The notes beneath the pieces are model-generated. The model worked only from the letters and a program-made list of their open reading frames with translations, had not been told where the DNA came from and made no database searches. Of a stretch of DNA of 64,000 bases, positions 22,601 to 33,880 are shown piece by piece. Each line of letters begins with the position of its first letter. Within the stretch, counting starts at the first letter, position 1. Location: NCBI GenBank assembly GCA_963680875.1, contig OY804584.1, positions 93,122,031-93,186,030 on the forward strand. Reading direction: 5' to 3'. Origin of the DNA: Bathymodiolus brooksi. Taxonomy: Eukaryota > Mollusca > Bivalvia > Mytilida > Modiolidae. Position numbers and translations under genes: made by a program.

Positions 22601-23136
22601 TGGTTACAAGATGTAAAGCGCTTTACCGATTTTAAGGATATGTCCACAGTTTAATTGACATCTTGTGTTTAATTTATTCATGACTACTAGCACTAAGTGA
22701 ATGTTTATTTACGTTAGACCTATGTATATGCTGAAATCATGTAATATTATAACTTGTGTAGATCTGCGGTGAAGTTTCCGTCGTCTTTAGTAAATAGGTT
22801 GCGCCGAAGAGATGTGTAAACCCGTTTGAAAGGATATAAATATTTTGAAATTGAAAGAGATTTTTTCAAATAAACTTGGTGTCCTGATTGATGGGGATTT
22901 TAAATTTGGTGTACTGCTACTTGTTTTTGTTCGTTTCCTTGGCGGTGATACAGGCAATCTATATCGAAATGGGTTTTTGTAAAGAGTCAATGTCAGTCCC
23001 CTTTTCCTCTTTCCCTTGAATCCTGGCATCTCCTGAAAGGTGACAGAGAATAGTTTATTTTGATTAGAGTATTTATCAGTTTTGTGTTTAAAAGTGTCAA
23101 TTTAACAATTTTGCAGAAAACAATTAACAAAATTAA
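22600..23136. other. Non-coding spacer, nothing recognised
   Basis: The minus-strand frame at 22787-23029 and its plus-strand overlap in B are not kept in register between the units, so I do not call them. Confidence 0.45.
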
Positions 23137-23632
23137 CAAATCTCCTCATGCATTCGCAATGTGCTCTATCAGAACCGATCTCCTCAAGCAGGAAAACGAG
23201 AAAGTTGACAGCTTGTAGATTTATCTAGACTTCAATTTACTTCTGACGAATCGGAATTTATCCCCGATTACATTTAGACTCCCATGATGAAAAAATAATG
23301 AAAATTTAACTTGCATCTTTGTCAAGAACAACTTAGAAATGTAAGAGTGTCACAATTTTCGTCATGTTTTTCGTGGGACGATTGATTTTGCGAGAGTTAC
23401 ACTTCATATACAAGAATAAACTATACATGTTTCTAATCGTGATAGCATTCGCCACAGCATAGCATTCTCTGATTTTGCAATATTCGAGCAGTAAAAAAGA
23501 AAATTTCAATTTTTGATATGTACATACTTTGCGAAGCGTCTTCGTGAACTCTCCTCCACCAAAACCGGAAGTTATCCTCACGAATTTCTTTGCAGAGCCA
23601 ACTGTTCTGCTTGTGCCGATTACCAGCCGTGA
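23137..23632. repeat. 496-bp inverted repeat, right arm
   Basis: It is the reverse complement of 17792-18287 across a 4.85-kb loop. The splice-donor-like GTATGT is kept on the minus strand. Unit B contains the same pair (44342-44837 and 49695-50190), so the inverted duplication is older than the segmental one. Confidence 0.8.
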
Positions 23633-24279
23633 AAATGTCACTTTTATTGTCCCACATACATGTTAGATGTGTATTGTGGCATTTCAGCAAAATTAGATTA
23701 AAACAAATACACTTCAAAAAATGATTACACGGTGTTTTATTTTTTTAAATCTTTAATGATTTGTGAATCTATGGCAATTTAAATCATAATTATGAGAATA
23801 AAGGTGTATTTCTTTTCTAAATATGCAAAGGCACGTGCACAATCATTCTCCGTGTTTGTTTTGTCAATATTTACATACGGAAGTAAAGGAAGTCACTAAT
23901 GCGCATACACGCTAATATCTGACATTTGATTGGTCGTCTGAACCAGAGGGCAGCTGACGGATTTTTACCATTAACAGCGTTCAAACCCTCGTCCAGCGAT
24001 AGTGCTGATAGAGGGCGCAGTATTATTCGAGCTAGGCAAAACTCTGAAAACAATGGATCAAAGCTAATTCTGTTCGGTCTATTGATCGAAATCCTTTTTC
24101 TACATCAAGGAATTCGGCAAGATCTATAAATAAATGGATTTCTAAAATAAGTTCCGAAACAGCCAAACAAATTGATAAAGTATGTGACAAGTTGTACAAT
24201 AGATATGGATATAAAAGTTTTGATGAAATATAAAAGTTCTCTATCTCATTTGTTTTGTTTATTTCTATGACTGTTTCTG

Positions 24280-24500
24280 TGGTATCATGGTTAACATGCT
24301 CGCCAAAGAAAATAAAATTAGTATTTGCTGCTTCCTCACCAAGGACACAGCTTTAAGTAGCAAAAGCAAAGACTGGTTGGCTCGGAATTAGGATTATGTA
24401 CGAGTGAAACGACATGTTTACCAGCGGACTGTTGATTCAGAGGACTAGCACTATAAAAATCCAACTAAGCGTGTTGGTCATGTACAAAGCACAGGTACGT
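24280..24500 (+). mobile_element. Degenerate type 1 SINE
   Basis: The head GTGGTATCATGGTTAACATG has lost its B box. The body GACTGGTTGGCTCGGAATTA, GGACTGTTGATTCAG and ACTATAAAAATCCAACTAAG matches the copy at 11213-11600. The site is shared with unit B (about 50832-51055). Confidence 0.6.
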
Positions 24501-24597
24501 GTGGACATGATACATTTTGCTGCCCATCCCCCTTTTTGACAGATAGAAAATATATCATTTTCATCTTATTTTGCCTCTTTCTATTAAAAAAGACCCC

Positions 24598-24773
24598 TGA
24601 ATGACTTATATACAATACATACGATCAAACAGTACTTCCTATTCATACGGGGTTTCTTATATAGAACCCGTATGGTATGTACCATATATGTGATTTTAAG
24701 AAAGTTGACGTTCGGGGAACACACCGATAGAAAGTACTGTTTGATCGTATTTATTGTATATAATAAAGTCATT
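24598..24773. mobile_element. ~175-bp MITE with inverted ends
   Basis: The arms GACTTATATACAATACATAC followed by GATCAAACAGTACTT pair with AAGTACTGTTTGATCGTATT near the right end. An inner hairpin pairs CATACGGG with CCCGTATG. Unit B has the same element at about 51157-51330. Confidence 0.6.
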
Positions 24774-25180
24774 AATATGTACAGGTGTGTCTTTACAATG
24801 TACAAGCTAGTTTAGAAAATTTGCATCAACAAAACCACATGTAGCAATACATGATATATATAGCTTGTGGCTATTTAATATTAAATATTTACAATTCATT
24901 ATTTTTGTAATTATATACGTTTATTTTCAAATTAGAGCGAAAAAAAACCCAACAATAGATATACATGTCCTCAGCAGACATACAATACTGTTCTATCTTT
25001 TTTGTCATCAAACAGAATTACTCAAATTAATACATGCATACAAACGATAAAATTACAATTAGCAATCGTGAATGACAGATAAATATACCTGTACAACACG
25101 ACGTATGAAACAGATCACATACTTTTGTTTCCGTCATTACGCACGGTTTAGCAGAGCATTGCATTACCTTAACACAGAAA

Positions 25181-28100
25181 ATGGACACATGTTATACAGA
25201 ATCAGTATTTATCAGACTTTTTACAGTCTATGTTTTATTTATTTATTCCATATCTGGTAAGTTATATAGATAGTTAAATTCGTGACTTATTTTTTAATAC
25301 CTACATTACTTATTATTCTAGATACAAAGTGTGAATGAGAGTTTAAAATTACAATGAGTCGTTGGTAGTAACAAAAAGGCGGAAGCTTGTTTAATTTGTT
25401 TAATTACTATTGAAATTTCGTATTGAATTATGAAGAGAAAGTTCAAACAGTGATAATCATCAATTCTGTCAATATCAACAAAACGATCAATCATCTCTCA
25501 CTTCACCTCTATTCATTGAAGATGAAACGATCATGACCTTTGACGTTAGAAATCCAGGTCCTGGATTGGGACAGACACCAAAAGGTGGCGGGTTAAACCA
25601 GTTCACGGGATCCCCATCCTATCCTCTCCATTTTTATTTGTTAAATGTACGAAACCAAGGGAACCGAATATTATTTTTGACACGAAAACAAATATCTCGG
25701 CCTTTCAAAATTATTTTTGATGAGTCAATAGAAGGCAATGACTCCTTAAAAATGTTCTGATCAAACTGCCATACCGATTTGAAAATCCTGATATGGTTGT
25801 TAGCTAACATGAACAGTTTTGAGAAAATCACATTCAAAATGTAAGAGTACTCGGTAAGCTTTTTTTTTTATGAAATATTCTAAGTGAAAAGGGGAAATAA
25901 CTCCTTTAAAGATAAAATGTATTCAGATCAAGCTGTCGTATGACGATATTTAAGTCTTTATACAAGTTAGCATGCATATTGAAGTTTTCCCATTTAAAAT
26001 ATAGGTGGAATTGCATTTTTTGATGAAATATTCAAAGTGAAAAGGGGAAGTAACTCATTCTACAATAATCTGATTTGTGCATCATAGTAACAAGCAATCA
26101 GTCAAATTTTGAAGAATTCCATTTTAAAATTTATTAATGGTTGCTCGTACAAATTTTGGTGACGGACGCAGAGACGTAAAAATATTCCAGAAACCTACCC
26201 GTAGCGAGGGTGGTGGTTTCATGGATCAGTTCGTTATGACAGTCCGGAATTCCCTCCCAACATTAAGTTTGGTAGTCACAATAAAACTGAAACATTGGTG
26301 AAAATGACGCTGAACACCAATCAGCTCTAATGGTAATATATGTGGAACCAGGAATAATTTGTATCATAAGAATAAACTGCATTTCTGCAAGTCTTACAAC
26401 TTTTTACCCCAATTACCTATGTGCATCATTGCAACTAACCAATCACGTTCCGATTCTGCTTTCCATCCAGTTTACTAGCTGCGGAATTGTCGCCTTCGTC
26501 TCGTGGTCATTTTTGTGTGACCATAGATAGTCACCCAATATAAAATAAAATAAGAAAAAAACTATCCAGTCTTCTTCTTGAGTGTGATTCAGTGATTGTC
26601 GAAAACAAGTTACATGTTGATGCAATGATGATATCCGCTTTATACAGGGATCATCGTAGTTGTGATCGTATGGTAGATGGATTTACAACTACCAGTGCAA
26701 TCAGTGCCTATCACCACTAAAGTTGTGAGATCGAACCCCGTTCATTGCGAGGTGTATTCGATACAACAGTATGTGATAAAGTTTGTCAGTGACTTGCGAA
26801 AGATTGGTGGTTTTCTCCGAGTACTTCGGTTTCCCTCACCAATACAACTGACCGCCACGATATAACTGAAATATTGTTGAAAGTGACGTTAAGCACAATA
26901 AACCAAACCGCTTTATACAAGACAGACAAGCTTTGTTGGGGTTATATAGTGCTAGCTCACTGAACAAATATTCCGTGGGTAGACATGTCGCCCCACTCGG
27001 ACACATTAGCATAGGTTGAACCAACAAGTATTTGTTCTTGCTCATTCTTGCTGTATGCTTAGCGTAGAAGCATCACATACCAGTTTTATAGTCTTTGGTT
27101 TGGCCAGATCGGGACTCGATCCCACGATCTATCACAGTCGAGGCTAGAAACGCTAACCACTACACCACCATCCAGACTAACTAAGTGTATTTAGAGCTGC
27201 ATCGTACTAATAGCATGACACTCTCCAGCACGAGGAACTGGAGGTTTCCTCGGAGGGAATTAAACAAAATATGAGAACCATGTGTTAAAACGTCTTTATA
27301 GTAGGTAAAAATTAATTATTTGCTTGGGCCCTTCAAACTAGCCATTTTTTTAGTGAAGTACATGTACCAAGACAGGAAAGTGAGTGGTCATGAGTGTTAG
27401 TCGTATCGAATTTTCCACTTCTACAATTTTAATATTTGATTCTGGAATTGTTCCGACTGTGGTAATTTGGGTTTTCATTGTATTGTTATATTTAATAAAA
27501 TAACAGCAACGATATAACTGAAAATTGTTGAAAGTGGCATTAAACACCATATCCCTTAATGAAATAAATATAATACTTTTACAGATAAAAACTTTATGGT
27601 TGATATACAAAAAGTAAGTTTTAGATCAATACCGCGTTACTGTCAGATTTGCAAAAATAAATGAGCATTAAGTGGGCGATGTGGGTATAATTTTGTTTTA
27701 ATCTACAATTAGCAACCAAACACCTAAAAAGAATGTTTTCTACAAGGATGTTTTGTTGCTGTCAGTTTATCTAGCAAAGTATTTCTCTGTACATGTATAA
27801 TGCATTTATGTTAATCTACGATTAGTCACCAAAAAACAAGAAAAGAATTGTTTTTCTACAATGTAGCTTAACAGAATATTTTTGGGTTATGATAAGATGA
27901 GCCGTAGTGGTTGTGATCATATGGTAGTTGGATTTTCAACTACCTATGCAATCAGTGCCTATCACCACTGACGTTGTGGGTTCAATCCCTACTCAGGCGA
28001 GTTGTACTCGATACAACATATGTGATAAAGTTTGTCAGAGACTTGTGACAGATCAGTGGTTTTCTCGGGGTACTCTGGTTTCCTCCACCAATAAAACTGA

Positions 28101-31100
28101 CAGCCACGATATAGATGAAATATTGTTGAAAGTGGCGTTCAACACCATAAACCCATAAACCTTGTTATTTTAGGCTGATTGAGCGAAGTAGTTCTGTTCT
28201 ATGTTTTGTTGTCTGATAGATTCTGATCGAGGGAATTGCATTACGAAAAAGAAAAATATTAACAAATAAGAAAATACGTACAAAAAAAACCGGGAGAATT
28301 TAAAGATTAATTGGAGTAATCGCAGCTCTCAAGTACTCGACCGAGTCACTCAGCACTGCGATCTGAGGGGAGGGGAAAATGATGCCTTTCTCTGTTGAGT
28401 CCTACATAATGGGACCTGCTATGGCTGAGAGTGCGTGTTTCTATATTACTTATTGATGTTATTTTCAATATAAGCACATTGACAGACAAATATGCCGTCT
28501 ATCTGTCTGTTACTTCATTTAAATATTTGTCCAATGTTTGCTATCAATGTGATATGCAGGGACAAACTGAAAAATCAAGCCTGGTGAAAGAGATTGCCAA
28601 AGATCACAATATTTTATTTTAAACGACTGCATCGTATAATAGTATGCTAATATTTTCAATTGACAATAAGGTGCAGTTAGCAACGAAACGTTACGACAAA
28701 ACAGACTATTTCAAATTCCAGCTGCACCTGCATGTTGAGTATCTTCAAGTTGATACGCTGTTTCAGACCTCCAGTTTATTATCAAGATGTCTTTGGTGTA
28801 ATACACATGTTAACAACAAGCTAAGGAACGAAAGGATTCATAGTTTTAAATCTGAAGTCAAAACTATACGAAAGTTTTACTTCGACATCAAGACTTTGTT
28901 AACTGTAAAGGAATGTCTCGATGACAGATGACCACAGATATATTTTGTTTGTTGTAGTCACGACCCTGTTATTCTTTTATCACTGAATATGACTAATCCG
29001 CGGATTATTAAGACATAAGTAACACGACGAATGCCACTACCGGAACAGGAACTGTTTACACTTCCGGAACACCTCAGTTCACCCACCTTTTATGTTGAAG
29101 TCGTATTGTTGACCTTTCGTTTTCTGTGTAGTATATTGTTGGGATAATATGAAGCAGCCGGCCGCGATACTGGTATTACCAGTTTTGTAATATTTACAAT
29201 ACTGGTATTACCAGTATTATAAAATTTACAATACTGGAAATACCAGTATTATAATATTTACAATACTGGAAATACCAGTATTGTAAATATTACAATACTG
29301 GTAATACCAGTATTGTAACACTGTACAATACTAGAAATACCAGTATTGTAATGTTACAATACCGCAAATCCAGTATCGTATATATACAATACTGGATTTA
29401 CCAGTACCGTGCATTTACAATACTGGAATACCAGAATCGTTGATCTATTCACAATACCGGAAGTTCCAGTATTCTTCATCCAGCAATACTGGTAATACTA
29501 GTATTGTAAAACACACAATACTGGAAGCTCCAGTATTCTTCATCCAGCAATACTGGTAATACTAGTATTGTAAAACACACAATACTGGAAGCTCTAGTAT
29601 CCTGAATTCACCAGTATATATCAAACTCTAATGAACCATACAACATATTTTGACATTACAGGACCTTTGCCTCTTATGTTATGTACTGCAGAAATGACGT
29701 AACAGGTTTCTAAAGCTACCTTTCTCCCTTCCCTCTTTCCTACACCCTCTTCTCCTTTCTCCCGCCCCTAATCTCCCTTCTCCCGGTCTCCCTATACACT
29801 GTCCGTCCTCTCATAACAAACGCACAGACAGGACAAAAAAAAAACAATATACAAGTACATTCCGCAACTTCGTACCTAATCTTCCAGTATCTGCAATACT
29901 GGTATAACCAGTATTTTCCAGAATCTTCCAGTATCGGCAATACTGGTATTACCAGTATTTTCCAGAATCTTCCAGTATCTGCAATACTTGTATTACCAGT
30001 ATTTTCCAGATTCTTCCAGTATCTGCAATACTGGTATAACAAGTATTTCCCAGAATCTTCCGGTATCTGCAATGCTCATATTTTGGCAATGACCAGTATC
30101 ATCTAGTATTGCAGATACTGGAAAATTCTGGAAGATACTGGGATATTAGTATTTACCAGTATCTGTACCAGTATTGCAGATACTGGAAGATTCTGGTACG
30201 ATACTGGTATTACCTACAATACTGGTAATACCAGTATCGCGGCCGGCTGCTTCATATTATCTTATTGTTGACCATCGTTTGTCTTTTTGTATTATTTTTC
30301 TTTTGAATAAACGTTAGAGAAGACCGAAGGGGAAATCCAAAGACACTGGTAACATTGAGCACACAAGACACAGGACGAAAACAAACCAAATAAAACCTAA
30401 CACAACGCAAACAACTCAAATGATGAACTACACGGAACCCACAAAAAACAGGGGGTGAACCCAGGTGCTTGCGAAGGGTTGTCTTGTACATTGTATGATG
30501 TTTACTTTCAGGAATTGATGCTTTCAGTTGTTATTCCTGTACATACACATTAACTGGAGATCCTGCTCTGAACTTTGAATGCGCCAATCAGCCATGGAAT
30601 GCTACTACCGGTGTACCCGTCATCCAATGTACGACTGGTTACTGTGTCACAAAAGTCGTTTATCAGAGAGGTTTGTATACCGCTAGATGTAGTATGTAGA
30701 AATATTCAGCAGAAAAAATGACAGGTCATATTTATACCACGGGTTCCCGAGTTAAATGGTCAAACAATCTCCCTCTCGAGAACGCGAAGCATGATATTGT
30801 TTAACCATTTAACTCGGAAAACTGTAGTATAAATTATATGTAGCATGAAGCTATGCAATATCACATCAAGGTCGTTGATTATTGAGAGTAATAAAACAAC
30901 AGCCCAGATTTAAAGTGTGCAATATCTCGTATATGTGTGTATTATTTCATAGTTAGCTGTTGCTTACACTCTGGTATATAAACCATAAAACAATCAGAAT
31001 GCATTCATGTTACAGTTATCTATACTACAATCGGTGTTTTTACTGCCTACTAAAGATGTACATTGCACGTATTGTACTGGGTGCCTTTAATAAAGTTGTC

Positions 31101-32084
31101 TGGTACCCTGTGTCTTATAGAGCCAAGCGCACAATAGACACTGGTCAAACACAGACCGCGATGTAGATCATCATAACAAATTCAAACAAAATATCACATG
31201 TATTTGCCTTTCTGTGAGTAAAGTAAACATGTATGTTACACACATGATGTCGCAGTATAAACACAATATACCTACATTTTCAGGAAATATAAAATCGACA
31301 GATGCTCGCTTTCATTTTGTTTCTAAAGCTCATATAAATATTTTGTATATGCCGACAATGTACACGTATTGTCTATATGTGGAATTTTTAAAGAATGCGA
31401 TTTATTGTCTATTTATTAACAGTCTTTTCATAAATGAGTCGATTGTAGCTAATTGTAAGGTGTACTCGGCTTGTAAATGACAAATTTTACATCCGGGAAC
31501 TGTGGCTCCCTTCACTACGAGTGCAAGTTTATCGACCCTGAAAATGGGGTAAAGTAAAATTAAACTAACAGCCACTAGATAAATAACAGTCTGATGATTT
31601 CGTTTCATCCTCTACCTAAATCGCCTATTTAAACAATTATTTGTAACATTCAAAATTGAAATTGAAATTCAATATCTAAAGCTCTTGAACACTTGGCGAA
31701 GTACTACCATCAACTTATAATTGTTTACTGAGATCGACAAATAATCTTTTGTTAAGCAAGATAAATTATTACCCGCCATCGTTTTTACATAAATAATAAA
31801 TTCTTATTCCCGTTTTTTTTTCAGACAGAAAAGCAATATTATCGATAGACAGGGGATGTAGAATGCCTGAACCTGTCAATTGTGGGCAGAACTGTTGTGA
31901 GGAAAACTCACACAACTTTGTATGTCAGTACCAATGTCGAGGAACAATATCCGGGGAGTCAACATGTAACAGCCGTGACGTCAGCAGAGCACCTAAAGAC
32001 GACACTGGTGGAACAGCAGCCGATATCAAAATATCATCGATTTTGACATTTCTTATAATTTTGGTGGCAAAGGTTATTTGTTGA
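25181..32084 (+). CDS. Ly6/uPAR-domain GPI-anchored protein, 3 exons
   Basis: Joining 25181-25256, 30512-30670 and 31825-32084 gives 495 nt and 164 aa. All junctions fit GT/AG, in phase 1: TATCTG/GTAAGT; TTACTTTCAG; GAGAG/GTTTGT; TTTTTTTTCAG. Residues 1-26 are a signal peptide (hydrophobic [14 protein letters not shown]). The mature part starts near DAFSCYSC and holds 12 cysteines at 32, 35, 49, 65, 70, 90, 98, 102, 103, 112, 116 and 126, closing with CN (126-127) as in three-finger Ly6/uPAR domains. N55-A-T is a possible N-glycan site. Residues 146-164 ([12 protein letters not shown]) form a hydrophobic end suited to GPI attachment. Such proteins sit on the outer cell surface; the partner is unknown. 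Intron 1 is 5.3 kb and holds a foldback transposon. The start was chosen as the only ATG giving a signal peptide before the donor. Confidence 0.8.
25440..25640 (+). repeat. Dispersed repeat in intron 1
   Basis: Blocks CAGTGATAATCATCAATTCT, TATCAACAAAACGATCAATC and GACGTTAGAAATCCAGGTCC recur, diverged, at 14590-14640 and at about 53400-53550 in unit B. It looks like a fragment of an interspersed element whose class I cannot name. Confidence 0.45.
26650..26907 (+). mobile_element. tRNA-derived SINE, type 2, in intron 1
   Basis: The head GTTGTGATCGTATGGTAG, the box GATCGAACCCCG, the middle ATGTGATAAAGTTTGTCAGT and the core ACGATATAACTGAAATATTG then GACGTTAAGCAC are present. Unit B has it at about 54502-54755. 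Confidence 0.72.
26930..27180 (-). mobile_element. Type 1 SINE, reverse, in intron 1
   Basis: On the minus strand the head GGTGGTGTAGTGGTTAGCG is followed by a degenerate B box and the body ACTATAAAACTGGTATGTG. In unit B most of it is deleted: GCTAGCTCAC is joined directly to CACCATCCAG near 54811, with short microhomology. Confidence 0.7.
27905..28150 (+). mobile_element. tRNA-derived SINE, type 2, in intron 1
   Basis: The head GTGGTTGTGATCATATGGTA, the box GGGTTCAATCCC, the middle TATGTGATAAAGTTTGTCAG and the core AAATATTGTTGAAAGTGGCG are present. It is the cleanest type 2 copy in unit A. The B copy is at about 55555-55805. Confidence 0.75.
28600..29105 (+). pseudogene. Penelope-like RT relic in intron 1
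   Basis: Diverged family motifs occur in the usual order: [20 protein letters not shown], later [13 protein letters not shown], then a tail with TAACACGACGAATGCCACTA and CACTTCCGGAACACCT that matches tails at 32220 and 33775. It is badly broken. The tail is interrupted by the foldback element at 29142. Confidence 0.45.
29142..30262. mobile_element. 1121-bp foldback transposon with 8-bp TSD
   Basis: It is flanked by TATTGTTG at 29134-29141 and 30263-30270, while unit B has a single TATTGTTG at 56841-56848 with no insert, so the boundaries are exact. The terminal inverted repeats are about 42 bp and read GGATAATATGAAGCAGCCGG inward, with only the first base differing on the other side. The interior is packed with many copies of the near-palindrome AATACTGGTATTACCAGTAT, often next to TGTAAAT. 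There is no transposase. The 8-bp duplication fits hAT-like or related cut-and-paste enzymes; the autonomous partner is unknown. It lies in intron 1 of the Ly6 gene. Confidence 0.9.
30290..30480 (-). mobile_element. Penelope-like 3' tail fragment, reverse
   Basis: On the minus strand, sequence such as GCACCTGGGTTCACCCCCTG, TTTTTTGTGGGTTCCGTGTA and TTTGTGTTAGGTTTTATT resembles the tails of the RT relics in this window. It ends about 30 bases before exon 2 of the Ly6 gene. Confidence 0.4.
30730..30840. repeat. Inverted repeat in intron 2
   Basis: TTCCCGAGTTAAATGGTCAAACAATCTC pairs imperfectly with ATATTGTTTAACCATTTAACTCGG around an ACGCGAAGC loop, and ATTTATACCACGGG faces TAGTATAAAT. It is kept in unit B at about 57305-57412 and is a likely small MITE. 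Only pieces are quoted here. Confidence 0.4.
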
Positions 32085-32159
32085 TGCATTAACCATGAAA
32101 CATTAGTATTTTGATAATTTTTGCATTATATCGAAACTGGTTGTTTATTTATATTTTTT

Positions 32160-32350
32160 ACAAGAATATGAAAATCAGATTATCCCCGGTGGAATTTTAG
32201 CAAAATGCATGTGTAGCCCTTCCGGAACACATGAGGTCAATCCCGTTTTTAGTGAGGTTCGCGTTTCGTGTTGCTAATTTGTAGTGTTTTATGGACCTTT
32301 GTTTGTCCTTTTTGTCATTCTACTGTCTATCCCTTTTCTATTTACGGCTT
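32160..32350 (+). mobile_element. Penelope-like 3' tail fragment downstream of the Ly6 gene
   Basis: The order CCCTTCCGGAACACATGAGG, TTTTTAGTGAGGTTCGCGTT and TTGTTTGTCCTTTTTGTCAT matches the tail following the RT relic at 33255-33705. It begins about 75 bases after the Ly6 stop codon, so it may lie within the 3' UTR. Confidence 0.45.
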
Positions 32351-32939
32351 CTGATTATCCCTTTGCCTTTGGTATCTTCACACTTCCGAAATTCTACTGG
32401 AAATTCAAAAGTGTCTACAAACAGCGATATATTCCTTGGTCTTCCAAATGCTCCACGATACCTCTTTCCATATTATTAATATCAATTCTATCAGTGGTCA
32501 AAACCGACCTTGACACTAGCTATTGAAGGAGGGTGTACATCGGATGTCGAATCTGAAAAATTCTGAAGATCTGTAAAGAATACATATAATTAATATCCCT
32601 CTCCTAATACAATAGCTTTAAATATTTAGCTTCTCTACACTATGCATGCACAATTATTCCCCTCCCCAAAAAACTAAAAGACAGATTAAAAGAATTAGTA
32701 CAACCTTGTTTGTAGATATAAATACATTGTTTTAGGAAGGGACAAATATTATTTTGTAGACAAAACAAAAACCCCTGATGCAATTAAAAAGTTCTCTGAA
32801 ACTGACATAAAATGTTCTAGTTTTTGATTGCTAACATATTTGTTATGCTTAGTCGGCGTTCCTGTGGGTACTAAGAAAAGTTTAAAGATCGAAGGACAGA
32901 AATACAATGGCATAATTAAAAAGTACAAAAGAACAAACA

Positions 32940-33135
32940 ATGATCAATAAAACACTACACAAAAAACTAAAGATTGAGCAACATTCATCGCACTAAAGCC
33001 AGGGGTAAACTCTGATACTCCGGAAGGGTAGACAGTATTTGCTCTACAGTGGCAGCCATCGCGTTACTCTTGTTACAAACCTGGTGATAATTAAGTCATG
33101 AATGAATAATGGACTGGATTGTGATTACTGACTGC
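32940..33135 (-). mobile_element. Penelope-like 3' tail fragment, reverse
   Basis: The minus-strand image of the tail sequence includes a piece like the one at 430-600 (AAACTAAAGATTGAGCAACA and AAGCCAGGGGTAAACTCTGA on the plus strand). Confidence 0.4.
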
Positions 33136-33254
33136 CTATGTCTCTTCTTGTCGACATGTTCCTTTATTCATCCGAGTAAGATTTTATGCAGGGGATTCCA
33201 AAGAAAAAAAACTAACCGATCTATTAATGTCGCGTTCCGCTAGGCAGCTAATGT

Positions 33255-33880
33255 CATTTCATTAAATAATTCCAAATCTAGCAATTATGTTGATCTCATT
33301 TGTCCTATTGAGCTTGAAATAAAGGATACCATAGATACATCTAAGTCTGTCTCATATCTGAATATACACCTAGAAATTAACAATGGTAAATGCCAGTTAA
33401 ATGTGCGACAAAAGAGATTATTTCAATTTTCCCATTGTTATATTTCCATTTAAATGTAACAAAGTTCCAGCAGCACCCACACACGGAAGATACATCTCTC
33501 AGTTGATTTAATATTCCATAATTTGTGGTTCCTATCATGATTTCGTTGTTAGAGGTTTGCTGTTAACAAGGAAGCTACTGAACCAATGGTTCCTAGTGGT
33601 TAAGTTGAAGTTACCATTTAGAAAGTTTTACAGTCGACATCATGACTTGATTAACTGTTACGGAATATCTGTGGCACAAATGACCACGGATATACTCCTA
33701 TTGTAATCACAATCATGTCTTTTCCCAATTCATTTCCTACAACAGGATTTTTGACAAGAGTAACACGGCTGATGTCATTGATAGAGCAGTAACTGCCCAC
33801 CCTTCCGGACCACCTAAGATCACCTCCACTTTTTTGTGGGATTCGTGTTGTATTGTTTTGTAGATTATTGTCTGTCCTTT
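33255..33880 (+). pseudogene. Penelope-like RT relic and 3' tail
   Basis: The translation shows SSNYVDLICPIELEIKDTID, SYLNIHLEINNGK, then after a frame change KVPAAPTHGRYISQLI, LLLTRKLLNQWF and RKFYSRHHDLINCYGI. These are the post-palm and thumb motifs of the family, in order. A stop follows YISQLI. The 3' tail (33700-33880) leads straight into the 33-bp minisatellite. Unit B has the same relic at 59790-60415. Confidence 0.65.

Noticed and set aside
23926..24129. 67-residue frame also open in unit B (50483-50686)
   Set aside because: It is kept open only because the duplication is recent. No splice framing, no family resemblance, and a minus-strand frame of similar length overlaps it.
29740..30072. 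Minus-strand frame repeating YCRYWKI-type units
   Set aside because: It is a translation of the foldback element's palindromic repeats, without family resemblance.
31214..31480. 88-residue frame in intron 2, open in both units
   Set aside because: It lies within an intron of the Ly6 gene, is AT-rich with poor codon character, and its conservation is explained by the duplication.
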